This document shows, piece after piece, positions 1 through 6,928 of a DNA stretch of 9,395 nucleotides. The notes beneath the pieces were generated by a model, which searched no databases, was not told where the DNA came from, and saw only the letters and a program-made list of their open reading frames with translations. Position 1 is the stretch's first letter, and each line of letters begins with the position of its first letter. Location: the NCBI GenBank assembly GCA_963169055.1, contig CAUJFU010000185.1, forward strand, positions 1-9,395. Direction: 5' to 3'. The DNA is from Myxococcota bacterium. Its GTDB lineage: Bacteria > Myxococcota_C > UBA6777. The translations under genes and the position numbers were made by a program.

Positions 1-988
1 TGAGGGTGAGGCACTCCGCGTTGTTGGGGCAAGAGGAGGTGGGGCTGGGGGTGCATTTATTGAGGCAGTAGGAGACGGTGCCACCGTTGCCATCGTCGAA
101 GCCGACGCAGACGTCATCGTTGCCGCAACCTTTGACGCCACCGCATTTTTCGAGTGTGCCGACGATGGTTTGCTCGATGCAGGTGCCGGTGTTGGGATCG
201 CAAGCGAGGGGTTTGGTGGCACCACGATCGCAGAGTTTGATGGGTTCGCTGTTATCATTTTCACGGTTGCAAGGATCGCCGACGTTTTTCTTGATGTCGG
301 TTTTGGTGCATTTTTGTGTGGTGTCACTGCAATAGAGGTCGGGATTCGCCGTTGCGGGGTCGTCTTTGCAGCGGGCTTGGCTTTTGTTTCCGAAGCCGCA
401 GGCTTGGCCTTCGGTGGCGTTGTTGTTGAGGCAAACGCTGACGCTACCGTCTTGTGTAACGACTTCGCAGTTGGTGCGGCCATCGGTGTTTGCGGCGCAG
501 ACAGATTGGTTGCTGGTGCAATCTTGGAAGCAGCGAGCTTCGGTTTGGGTGATGCCAAGGCAGATCAGGCCGGCTTGGCAGGTGCCTGTGGGGTTGCCTT
601 GTTGTTGGGTGCAGATATCGCCGACAGATCCGGTACCCGTGCCGTCGGGGTTGGTGGTGCCGTCGGGGTTGGTGGTGCCGTCGGGGTTGGTGGTGCCATC
701 GGGGTTGGTGGTGCCGTCGGGAGTGCCGTCAGGAGTGCCATCGGGTTTGGTGCCGTCGGGGGTGCCGTCAGCGGTGGTGCCATCGGGGCTACCGTCGGTG
801 GGGGTGCCATCGGTGGTGTTGGTGACGCATTTTTTTGCGCCGCTGGTGAGTTTGCAGACGAGGTTTGCGCCTTTTTTGGTACAATCGGCGTTGGTTTGGC
901 ACTCATCGGCGCTACAACCTGTGTAGAGGCCGGAGGCGACGACGAGTCCGAACATCGCCGTCAGAAAAAAACGAACAGAACGAGACAT
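1..988 (-). CDS. Cys-rich repeat-containing lipoprotein, C-terminus beyond the window
   Basis: Seen: the minus-strand frame is open from ATG 988 to the left edge (329 codons, no stop), so the gene is incomplete. The start is supported by GGAG at 997-1000, 8 nt upstream. Residues 1-24 form a signal peptide (basic MSRSVR, then a hydrophobic stretch) ending LYTG-Cys25. This is an imperfect lipobox with Tyr at -3, so lipidation is probable rather than certain. There is no Asp at +2, which fits outer-membrane sorting under the E. coli rule. A small Cys cluster (C30, C36, C45, C54) is followed by a Thr/Pro/Asp/Gly repeat at about residues 60-117, then Cys-rich modules from C126 on with patterns such as CQAGLIC. 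The style matches the larger lipoprotein upstream (1195-4056), so they are probably paralogous envelope proteins. The molecular function is unknown. The low-complexity stretch looks like a flexible stalk lifting disulfide-stabilised modules off the membrane (inference). Confidence 0.85.
   Translation of the reverse strand, partial: MSRSVRFFLTAMFGLVVASGLYTGCSADECQTNADCTKKGANLVCKLTSGAKKCVTNTTDGTPTDGSPDGTTADGTPDGTKPDGTPDGTPDGTTNPDGTTNPDGTTNPDGTTNPDGTGTGSVGDICTQQQGNPTGTCQAGLICLGITQTEARCFQDCTSNQSVCAANTDGRTNCEVVTQDGSVSVCLNNNATEGQACGFGNKSQARCKDDPATANPDLYCSDTTQKCTKTDIKKNVGDPCNRENDNSEPIKLCDRGATKPLACDPNTGTCIEQTIVGTLEKCGGVKGCGNDDVCVGFDDGNGGTVSYCLNKCTPSPTSSCPNNAECLTL
638..811 (-). repeat. In-frame minisatellite encoding a TTNPDG / DGTP stalk
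   Basis: Four consecutive 18-bp units lie at 641-658, 659-676, 677-694 and 695-712. They are identical apart from one G-to-A change (gccatc for gccgtc) in the fourth. Each encodes one Thr-Thr-Asn-Pro-Asp-Gly unit on the minus strand. Degenerate shorter DGTP/DGT units continue to about 811. The unit length is a multiple of three, so gain or loss of copies would change stalk length without a frameshift. Confidence 0.9.
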
Positions 989-1083
989 ACTAGATTCTCC
1001 TTTGCTTGGGTCCATCCAAAGCTCCGAATTTTCTTGCATCGTGAGCTTTGTGGAGGGGTCAGTGTTTGCCACCGAGTTGGGTG

Positions 1084-1112
1084 ATTCAACGCGGGAACGT
1101 GTGGAAAGTCAA
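1084..1112 (-). promoter_or_regulatory. Candidate sigma70-type promoter for the 988-1 lipoprotein gene
   Basis: Read on the minus strand, TTGACT (1107-1112, 5/6 match to the -35 consensus) is followed by a 17-nt spacer and TTGAAT (1084-1089, 4/6 match to the -10 consensus). This predicts a start near 1077 and a leader of about 90 nt before ATG 988. It suggests the partial lipoprotein gene can be transcribed separately from the larger one upstream. This is pattern evidence only. Confidence 0.4.
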
Positions 1113-1123
1113 GTCTTTTTTCG

Positions 1124-1163
1124 CGCTCTTCCAAGGACAAACATCAGTCCTTGGGGGGGAGCG
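1124..1163 (-). other. Hairpin downstream of the large lipoprotein gene
   Basis: CCAAGGAC (1131-1138) and GTCCTTGG (1147-1154) form a perfect 8-bp stem with an 8-nt loop. CGCTC (1124-1128) and GAGCG (1159-1163) extend it across an asymmetric internal loop. It begins about 30 nt after the stop codon of the 953-residue lipoprotein gene, where an mRNA 3' end would be expected. In that reading direction it is followed by an A-rich run, not a U-tract, so it is not a canonical intrinsic terminator. It may stabilise the 3' end or assist factor-dependent termination. Confidence 0.45.
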
Positions 1164-1194
1164 AAGGTGTGATGAAAGAGAGACAAGTGATGGT

Positions 1195-4056
1195 TTAGTT
1201 GCAAGCGGTGACGATGCAAGTTTTGTCGATGCAAACGCCGCCACGGGTGGTACATTCTTGTTCTTTGGCGGATCCGACGCATTCGCCGACGTTTCCGATG
1301 GAGATCTCGCGGCATTGGCCGTAAGCGCAGGAAGAGGTTTTGCAGCGGAGGCGGTCGGTGACTTGGCAGATCTCGAGGCAGGCTCCACGGCTAGGTTCGC
1401 TGGCGCTTGCGGGCAAGCAGAGATGGTTGTTGAGCCCGTATTTTTTGCAGTCGACGTTGTCTTTGATGGTTTTGCCATCGACGCCGGGGAGGAGTTGACA
1501 TTCGACTTGGCAGGTGCGTTTTTGGCCGATAAAGGGGGCGCGAGCGCAGATGATGGGTTTGCTGTCTTGTTGTGCGAGACAATCGTCGAAGTCGGGTGCG
1601 CCTGTGCTGCCGAGGCAATTTTCACCGAGTTTTTTGGTCTGTGGTGGGACGACACGGCAGACGCCGCCGCCGTTGGTGAGTGTAAGGCAGCTTGCGCCTT
1701 TGCATTGGGGGTTTTCGATGGCGCCGGGGTCGCAGTTGGGAGAGCAAAGAGGGCCAGCGTTAGAATCGCTGGAGAAGAGGATGCAGACCATGCCATCCTT
1801 ACAGGCTTTTCCGGCTTGATCGCAACGGTCGCCGTAGTCGAGGACTTTTTGTCCACCTTGGTCGATGCAAGCGCCGTCGCCTGTGAGACCGTTGGCGTTG
1901 CTGAGGACGACACAGCGTTTGCTTGCGCCGTCGGAGCAGATATCGTTGTCCCAGTCGCCGTTGGCGGGTTTGCTGGTGCAGGGATCGCATTTTCGGTAGC
2001 AAGTAGCGCGAACGCCTGTGTTGAGGCAAACGTAGCCGTCTTTGCAGTCAGCGCCGTTTATGGGGTCGGAACCGCAATCTTCGCCAGCGCCTTTGGTTTT
2101 GGGTCGGTTGGGGAGACAAGCACCGTCATAAGAAACGCCGTTGATGATGGTGGAGCCGGAGAGTTGGACACAAGCACCGCCGCCGCACTGGTCTTTGTTG
2201 TTGCCGTCCGCGTCATTTTTGCAGGTTTGGCAACGGGCAAGACAGAAAGCGCCCGGGTCACCAAAGTTCACGCAGATCAGATCGCTTGCGCAGTTGGATC
2301 CGTCGTCGCATTTTTTGCCGACTTGAGCGGTTTTTCGGCAAAAGGCAAAGGTAAAGTCGGAGGAAGGTTTTTCGCATGTTTCATCTGTGCCGCAATCGGG
2401 GTTATTGTCTTTTCCTTTGTTTTCATCGCATTGCTTGACACAGAAAGAAGTGGTTTCGGTGAATGCGACGCAGCGGAGCGACTTGGTTTGATCACAGCGC
2501 ATATTGCTGGTGTTGCATGGTTTCCCGGGTTCAGTGACGGAGGGGTTCGGCAGGCAAAGTCCTTCGTTTTTGCCAAACGGGATGACGCAGGATTCACCGC
2601 CCGTTTTGTCGCAGACGGTATCCGCGTTGTCGCGGGTACACTTGCGTTTGCAGGTGCCTTCGTCGCAGACAAGGCCAGAGAGGCAGTTGGTTTCGGTGGC
2701 TTGGGTATTACAGACTTCAAAGTTGCAGCGAGGGCCGGGGTCGACTTTGGGGAGGCAGAAAGAAGAGTTTTCGTTGAGGCGGGTGCAGACGGTGGGGCTT
2801 TGACAATCAAAGAGGTTGGCGCAGCGTTTTCGGCAGAAGCCAGCGGTACGTTCGATATCGGAGACGATACAGCTGAGGCTTTGCGTGGTGTCACAGAATT
2901 CTTGAACGGTAGCGTCGCAGGTTTGGTCGGCTCCTTTGACAAGGCCACAGATCTTGGGTTTATCTGCGCCTTGGTCGAGGCATTTTTCGTTGCTGCCGCA
3001 ATCAGAGTCTTGGGTGCAGGGGGTGTAGCAATAGCCGCGATCTTCGATGCCGTTGACGACACAAGCGAGGCCGAGGTCGCAAGCGGTGACAGTCGAGGTG
3101 GTGCCTTTGCAAAGAGCGCCTTTACGGAGTCCTTCGGGGTAACAGATCTTGCGTTTTTGAGCATCTCTGGGGACTTCGGTGCAGAACTCGATACCGCAGT
3201 CGGAGTTGGCGTTGCAGGTGCGTTCACAAAAGCCCGATGTTGGGGGATCGGTGGAGACGCAAGTGAGGTTGGTTTGGCAGGCTTTGGTGGCTCCACCGGA
3301 GATGGAGCATTGGGCTTTGGGGGGGAGTTTGGTGGCTTCGCAGGCTTTTGTGCCTTGGAATTCTTCGCACTTGATGTTGGAGCCGCAATCACCGTCGGCG
3401 TTGCAGGTTTTGAGGCAGTAGCCGTTTCCGCTCAAGCCGTTGAGGACGCAGACGAGTCCGGGTTGACAGGGTTTGGTTTCGCTGCCGAATTTGCAGAGGC
3501 CGCCGAAGGGGATATCGGTGGAGCCTTCGACGATATCTTTGGGATCGGTCGAGGTTTTGCAGCGGTCAATGCCGGTTTTGTCTTTGTAGCAGAAGGCTTG
3601 TTTGTTGAGGCCGAGTTCAAGGCAAGAAGCGCCGTTGACGCAGGTTTTGGTGGGGGTATTGCCGTTTTTGCAGAGGCCACCGATGGCGACGACAGGGCCG
3701 CCCGTGGTGGTTTGGCCGCCACATCCGTTTTTCAGACAACCGTAAGGGCAATCGGGATTGGTATTTTCTTCGGGTTGTGGGCCATCGATGTCTTTTTCGG
3801 TGTTGATCTCGCTGCCGTCGGCGACGGTTTCGGTGTTGGGTTCGATGTTGGTTTCGGTGGGAGTTTTTTCGATATCGCCTTCGACGGAGCCGTCGTTGTT
3901 AGGGACACATTGTTTGTCGGCGGAGCAACGTTGACCGGAGGGGCAGGGTTTGCTGTCGTTGCAGAGTTCGTTGGGGCAGCCTTGGAGCCAAGGGGAGGCA
4001 GAGAGCAACAAAAGGCAAGTAAGTGGCGCGAGAGCGCGCACAAAGAATCGGTTCAT
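1195..4056 (-). CDS. Large multi-module Cys-rich lipoprotein (953 aa)
   Basis: Seen: ATG 4056 is preceded by AGGA (4064-4067) with 7 nt spacing; the stop is TAA at 1195-1197. The signal peptide (MNRFFVR, then a Leu-rich core) ends in a good lipobox, L24-Q-G-Cys27, with no Asp at +2. C32, C38, C44 and C50 form a compact motif (KPCPSGQRC), followed by a Thr/Glu/Asp-rich linker at about residues 51-100. From about residue 127 to the end there are roughly eleven imperfect modules of 60-90 residues. Each opens with G-x-x-C, then C-x-x-x-L-x-C-V, then G-x-C, and often D-x-D-C-G-S. About one residue in ten is Cys, and no transmembrane segment follows the signal peptide. This points to an exported, heavily disulfide-bonded protein anchored to the outer membrane. 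Similar Cys-rich lipoproteins are common in Myxococcota-type genomes and mostly uncharacterised. Adhesion or a structural surface role is a guess. The following gene (988-1) looks like a smaller relative. Confidence 0.93.
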   Translation of the reverse strand: MNRFFVRALAPLTCLLLLSASPWLQGCPNELCNDSKPCPSGQRCSADKQCVPNNDGSVEGDIEKTPTETNIEPNTETVADGSEINTEKDIDGPQPEENTNPDCPYGCLKNGCGGQTTTGGPVVAIGGLCKNGNTPTKTCVNGASCLELGLNKQAFCYKDKTGIDRCKTSTDPKDIVEGSTDIPFGGLCKFGSETKPCQPGLVCVLNGLSGNGYCLKTCNADGDCGSNIKCEEFQGTKACEATKLPPKAQCSISGGATKACQTNLTCVSTDPPTSGFCERTCNANSDCGIEFCTEVPRDAQKRKICYPEGLRKGALCKGTTSTVTACDLGLACVVNGIEDRGYCYTPCTQDSDCGSNEKCLDQGADKPKICGLVKGADQTCDATVQEFCDTTQSLSCIVSDIERTAGFCRKRCANLFDCQSPTVCTRLNENSSFCLPKVDPGPRCNFEVCNTQATETNCLSGLVCDEGTCKRKCTRDNADTVCDKTGGESCVIPFGKNEGLCLPNPSVTEPGKPCNTSNMRCDQTKSLRCVAFTETTSFCVKQCDENKGKDNNPDCGTDETCEKPSSDFTFAFCRKTAQVGKKCDDGSNCASDLICVNFGDPGAFCLARCQTCKNDADGNNKDQCGGGACVQLSGSTIINGVSYDGACLPNRPKTKGAGEDCGSDPINGADCKDGYVCLNTGVRATCYRKCDPCTSKPANGDWDNDICSDGASKRCVVLSNANGLTGDGACIDQGGQKVLDYGDRCDQAGKACKDGMVCILFSSDSNAGPLCSPNCDPGAIENPQCKGASCLTLTNGGGVCRVVPPQTKKLGENCLGSTGAPDFDDCLAQQDSKPIICARAPFIGQKRTCQVECQLLPGVDGKTIKDNVDCKKYGLNNHLCLPASASEPSRGACLEICQVTDRLRCKTSSCAYGQCREISIGNVGECVGSAKEQECTTRGGVCIDKTCIVTACN

Positions 4057-4285
4057 GCGAAAGTCCTATGCTTTTTGGGAAGGAGCGATAAGAGGTTCCT
4101 TTGTGATAAAGAGACGAACACAATGTTATCTGTGTAGCAGGATCGCGTGAGGGTGATCGTTCAAAGATTGAACCCGCAAACCACGCAACAAGGTACGGCT
4201 TGTGATGCGACCGCGCATCGTTAGCACAAGCAAGGGGAGAGCGTCAAGCTTTCGATACGAGGCGAACGAGAGGGAAAGGAGAGAA
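4057..4285. other. Intergenic region with two short palindromes
   Basis: This spacer lies between the thiF stop (4286) and the start of the large lipoprotein gene (4056), both on the minus strand. It contains GTTCAA-AGA-TTGAAC (4159-4173) and GATGCG-ACCG-CGCATC (4204-4219), each a perfect 6-bp inverted repeat. Neither is followed by a U-tract on the minus strand, so they are not obvious terminators. The first has the symmetry of a small operator. No convincing -35/-10 pair for the lipoprotein gene was found. Reading frames across this spacer continue gene shadows and show no protein-like composition. Confidence 0.4.
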
Positions 4286-5320
4286 TTAGAGGCCGAGGCT
4301 TTGGGTGTAGAGTGTGCGGGCTTCGGAGGGGTCATCGGTGCCGTGGCAGAGGGCGCGGCCATCGGGGAAAAGGTGGAGGGTGAGGTGATGGTGTTGGATG
4401 CGGAGGATGTCGGGATTTGCGCGGATGGAGTCGAAGGCATCGAGGCGTTTGGCAAGGGCGGGGAGATCGAGAGAGAGGGGAGAAGGGGGGCGGATCTGGA
4501 TGGTGTTTCGCCCGCAGAGTCGGAGGGTTTGAGAAGTGGATTGTCCCGAGAGATAGGGGGTTTGGTGTAGTTGGCAAGTGGGGCATTGTGGGCGGGGTTG
4601 GGTGTGTCGGATGGGGAGGAAGCGGTGTTCCCAGAGGTCGACGTGAAGGATGCCACGAAGGCAGTCGTGGGAGTGTTGGGTGAGGATCTTGAGGGCTTCG
4701 GTGGATTGGAGTGCGGCGATGGTGGCGACGATGGGAGCGATCACGCCGTTGGTTTCGCAGGTTTGGCGGTGTTCGGGATCGAGATGTTGAGGGAAGAGAC
4801 AGGCAAAGCAGGGGCCTTGGGAGGGGAGGAAGGTGGCGACTTGGCCGTGAGCGCCGACACAAGCGCCGTATATCCAAGGTTTTTGATAAAGTAGACAGGC
4901 TTCGTTGAGAAGATAGCGGGTTTCCATATTGTCGGTGCCATCGAGGAGGAGGTCGGCGCGTTGGACGATATCGTGGATGTTGTGGTGATCGAGGTCGAGG
5001 GTGAGGGGTTCGGTGTGGATGGTGTGGTTGATCTGTGCGATGCGTTGGGCAGCAGCGAGGGCTTTGGGCATTTCGGCGAGGGTTTGGGCTTCATCGTAGA
5101 GGGCTTGGCGTTGGAGGTTGCTCCATGTGAGGATATCGCGATCGATGAGGAGGAGGCGGCCAACGCCTGCGCGGGCGAGTGTTTCAGCTTGGTGACTGCC
5201 GAGGGCTCCGCATCCGATGATGGCGACGGTGGCTTGTTGGAGTGCGGATTGGCCGAGCGTTCCGATCGAGGGGAAGCGGACTTGGCGGGTGTATCGGTCG
5301 TTGGGAGTAAAAGGGTTCAT
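4286..5320 (-). CDS. thiF: ThiF/MoeB-family sulfur-carrier adenylyltransferase
   Basis: Role (family knowledge): an E1-like enzyme that uses ATP to adenylate the C-terminal Gly-Gly of a small sulfur-carrier protein (ThiS or MoaD) for thiamine or molybdopterin synthesis, in the cytoplasm. Seen: 344 aa from ATG 5320, chosen because AAGGAG (5329-5334) lies 8 nt upstream; the frame is open to 5440 but lacks a comparable ribosome site. Motifs in order: N-terminal RYTRQVRF; nucleotide loop GCGALGS at 36-42; D60/R61/D62 and SNLQRQ at 67-72; K86; GTDN at 128-131; a CxxC zinc pair at C171/C174 and another at C246/C249; C188 in CETNG, where ThiF has its reactive Cys. The last ~85 residues (LCGRNTIQIRP, then DGRALCHGTDD and LY) resemble the C-terminal domain of Bacillus-type ThiF, which favours thiF over moeB. 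No thiS, moaD or other thiamine gene is in the window, so the partner is unknown. Confidence 0.88.
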   Translation of the reverse strand: MNPFTPNDRYTRQVRFPSIGTLGQSALQQATVAIIGCGALGSHQAETLARAGVGRLLLIDRDILTWSNLQRQALYDEAQTLAEMPKALAAAQRIAQINHTIHTEPLTLDLDHHNIHDIVQRADLLLDGTDNMETRYLLNEACLLYQKPWIYGACVGAHGQVATFLPSQGPCFACLFPQHLDPEHRQTCETNGVIAPIVATIAALQSTEALKILTQHSHDCLRGILHVDLWEHRFLPIRHTQPRPQCPTCQLHQTPYLSGQSTSQTLRLCGRNTIQIRPPSPLSLDLPALAKRLDAFDSIRANPDILRIQHHHLTLHLFPDGRALCHGTDDPSEARTLYTQSLGL

Positions 5321-5517
5321 GAAGTGGGCTCCTTGAAATGGAGGGTTGCGCCGAGGTCGAAAGCGGAGTAGGGTGGGGCGATCTGACCCGCAGAGCGGTC
5401 TTGTGGGGCGAAGTGAGCGCAGAAGCGACTGTGCAAACAAGTGTAGAAGATATCGTGCGAGTTGAAACGGTTCGTGAGAGAGAAGGCCGCCAAATGAGCG
5501 ATGTGGAGGATGCGGTG

Positions 5518-6159
5518 ATGTCGCGGTTTCCGCGTTATGTTGTGGTGGAAGGTCCGATCGGGGTGGGGAAAACGACCTTGGTGGAGCAATTGAGGTCGCA
5601 TCTTGGGGCGCGTGTGATCTTGGAACAATTTGAAGAGAATCCTTTTTTGGCGGATTTTTATCGGGATCGTGCGCGGTATGCGTTTCAAACGGAGCTTTAT
5701 TTTTTGTTGAGTCGTTTTCGCCAACAAGAAGCGTTTCAACAAGAAGATCTGTTTCATCAGCATACCGTGAGCGATTATTTTTTCCACAAGTGTCGGTTGT
5801 TTGCGAGCATCAATCTAAGCGATCACGAGTTGGCGTTGTTTGATCATATCTATCAGATCTTGCGCCGTTCGATTCCGCAGCCTGATCTGGTGATTCATCT
5901 GCATGCGCCTGTGGATATCTTGTCTCAGCGTATCTTGCAGCGCGATCGCAGTTATGAACGCGAGATGGATCTTGCGTATCTTGAGCAGCTTTCGCAACTG
6001 TACACCCAAGAGCTGAGCCATGCGCATGATATCCCTGTCATCTCGTTGGATACGAGCTTTGTGGACTTTCGGCGACCCGAGAACGTGCAGATCCTGATGG
6101 AAGAGATCCAAGCGGGAAAACGGGGGCGCTTGGAGGTGAGAGGCTTTCTGCTGTCTTGA
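5518..6159 (+). CDS. Deoxynucleoside kinase (dNK/dCK/dGK family)
   Basis: Role (family knowledge): phosphorylates a deoxynucleoside to its monophosphate with ATP, the first step of deoxynucleotide salvage, in the cytoplasm. Seen: 213 aa, a normal size for the family. P-loop GPIGVGKT at 12-19; E36 in EQFEENPFL with a following FY; Q57 in FQTELYFLLSRFRQ, the substrate-binding helix; VSDYFFHK with D86; PDLVIHLHAP at 122-131; Arg-rich lid RDRSYERE at 142-149, then LAYLEQLSQLY. Which base it prefers cannot be read from sequence. Start: ATG 5518 has GGAGG (5505-5509) 8 nt upstream and puts the P-loop at the usual distance. ATG 5494, with AAGG 7 nt upstream, is an in-frame alternative adding eight residues. 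The frame is open further upstream to 5338, but that stretch is not protein-like. The gene is divergent from thiF and probably shares its upstream region. DUF6580 follows 136 nt downstream with its own promoter. Confidence 0.9.
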   Translation: MSRFPRYVVVEGPIGVGKTTLVEQLRSHLGARVILEQFEENPFLADFYRDRARYAFQTELYFLLSRFRQQEAFQQEDLFHQHTVSDYFFHKCRLFASINLSDHELALFDHIYQILRRSIPQPDLVIHLHAPVDILSQRILQRDRSYEREMDLAYLEQLSQLYTQELSHAHDIPVISLDTSFVDFRRPENVQILMEEIQAGKRGRLEVRGFLLS

Positions 6160-6175
6160 GCGGTGGTTGGTGTGC

Positions 6176-6204
6176 TTGACGGCGGCGCGGGGGTCGATTA
6201 AAGT
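6176..6204 (+). promoter_or_regulatory. Candidate sigma70-type promoter for the DUF6580 gene
   Basis: TTGACG (6176-6181, 5/6 to the -35 consensus), a 17-nt spacer and TAAAGT (6199-6204, 4/6 to the -10 consensus) lie just after the kinase stop. They predict transcription from about 6211 and an ~85-nt leader before ATG 6296. The spacer is very G-rich, which is unusual but not disqualifying. Confidence 0.5.
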
Positions 6205-6221
6205 TCGCGCCATCTGTGTTT

Positions 6222-6271
6222 CGTGAGCATCTCGTTGGCCGTCGGATGGCCTTTTGGAGCAGATGCTTGCG
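6222..6271 (+). promoter_or_regulatory. Structured 5' leader of the DUF6580 gene
   Basis: Bases 6222-6232 pair with 6261-6271 to form an 11-bp stem (nine Watson-Crick and two G-U pairs) around the core AGCATCT/AGATGCT. Inside is a small hairpin, GGCC (6237-6240) with GGCC (6248-6251), followed by TTTT at 6252-6255. The whole fold falls between the predicted promoter and the Shine-Dalgarno at 6280-6285. It matches no riboswitch class I can recognise; in particular I see no cobalamin-riboswitch-like conserved core. A regulatory role is inference. Confidence 0.4.
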
Positions 6272-6295
6272 TTGTTGCGAAGGAGTCAATATAGG

Positions 6296-6871
6296 ATGTC
6301 CAAGAAGTCGTTGAATCCGTGGTTTGTGGTGATTGCGCTTCTGGTAATAGGGGTGGCGGGTCGAGTGTTGCCCCATCCACCGAACGTTGCGCCGATTGCG
6401 TCGGTGGCGTTGTTTGCGGGATTTTATTTTTCGCATCGTGGGACAGCGGCGTTGCTGGCGTTGTGTGCGATGTTGGTGAGCGATCTGTTTTTGGGAGTGT
6501 ATGATATCCGCCTTGCTGCGGTGGTGTATGTGGCCTTTGTGTTGCCGGTGGTGTGGGGGCCTTGGTTGCGTGGTGAAGCGCAAGTCCCCGCAAGCCTTGC
6601 TTGGCTGAAGCCGTTTGTGGGAGGGTTGCGTGTTCTTGGCGCTGCGCTCGCAGGTTCGGTTGCGTTCTTTGTGCTGAGCAATTTTGCGGTGTGGCTGTTT
6701 GGCAGCCATTATCCGCACAATGCAGCGGGTTTGGTGGCTTGTTATGTGGCTGCGTTGCCGTTTTTCCATCACACGGTTTTGGGTGATCTGGCCTATACTT
6801 CGGTGATCTTTGGCGGTTATGCCTTGGCGATTGCCGCGCTCCAATCGGAAACACGCCCGCTGTCTGCGTAA
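6296..6871 (+). CDS. DUF6580-type multipass membrane protein, putative transporter
   Basis: Seen: 191 aa, mostly hydrophobic, with about five or six membrane segments at roughly residues 10-23, 33-46, 50-66, 71-86, 106-128 and 140-175. Start ATG 6296 has AAGGAG (6280-6285) 10 nt upstream; a TTG at 6254 is an unlikely alternative because it lies inside the leader hairpin. Family-type motifs: GRVLPHPPNVAPI near 22-34, LFAGFYF near 39-45, MLVSDLFLGVYD near 59-70, and LVACYVAALPFFHHTVLGDL in the last third. These match my memory of the DUF6580 family, often labelled a putative transport protein and similar in size and topology to S-components of ECF vitamin transporters. The substrate is unknown, and no ECF ATPase or T-component gene is nearby. 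The gene carries its own candidate promoter and structured leader, which suggests regulated expression. Confidence 0.85.
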   Translation: MSKKSLNPWFVVIALLVIGVAGRVLPHPPNVAPIASVALFAGFYFSHRGTAALLALCAMLVSDLFLGVYDIRLAAVVYVAFVLPVVWGPWLRGEAQVPASLAWLKPFVGGLRVLGAALAGSVAFFVLSNFAVWLFGSHYPHNAAGLVACYVAALPFFHHTVLGDLAYTSVIFGGYALAIAALQSETRPLSA

Positions 6872-6895
6872 TCTCTGTTTTTTTCTGTGGACTTT

Positions 6896-6928
6896 AGAAT
6901 AAAAAGCCTTGGGTTCTGTTCCAAGGCT
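6896..6928 (-). terminator. Minus-strand intrinsic terminator
   Basis: AGCCTTGG (6905-6912) and CCAAGGCT (6921-6928) form a perfect 8-bp stem with an 8-nt loop. On the minus strand the stem is followed directly by TTTTTATTCT, a textbook intrinsic terminator. On the plus strand it is followed by GCACAAAG, with no U-tract. Both flanking protein genes are plus-strand, so the orientation is unexpected. It may end a minus-strand transcript or block antisense transcription into the DUF6580 gene. Confidence 0.6.

Noticed and set aside
641-712. Direct repeats considered as a CRISPR array
   Set aside because: The 18-bp units abut with no spacers and lie in frame in a coding region.
170-1084. Plus-strand open frame of 304 codons with a GAVGVG repeat
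   Set aside because: It is antisense to the partial lipoprotein; the GAVGVG repeat is the reverse complement of the TTNPDG minisatellite.
1124-1163. Hairpin as an intrinsic terminator of the large lipoprotein gene
   Set aside because: On the minus strand the stem is followed by an A-run, not a U-tract; it is kept only as an unassigned hairpin.
2277-3392. Minus-strand open frame of 371 codons inside the large lipoprotein gene
   Set aside because: It is an out-of-phase frame in the same strand, Ala/Pro/Ser/Lys-rich, wholly inside a well-supported gene and without a start context.
1048-4137. Plus-strand open frame of 1029 codons opposite the large lipoprotein gene
   Set aside because: It is a mirror of the Cys-rich gene's codon bias: Ala/Val/Gly/Phe-rich, with no recognisable motif. 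The minus-strand frame has a signal peptide, lipobox, ribosome site and repeated Cys modules.
5338-5493. Extended N-terminus for the deoxynucleoside kinase
   Set aside because: The extra ~52 residues are not family-like, and good ribosome sites precede ATG 5494 and especially ATG 5518.
5321-5493. Divergent promoters between thiF and the kinase gene
   Set aside because: Promoters must be present somewhere here, but I found no -35/-10 pair on either strand good enough to position.
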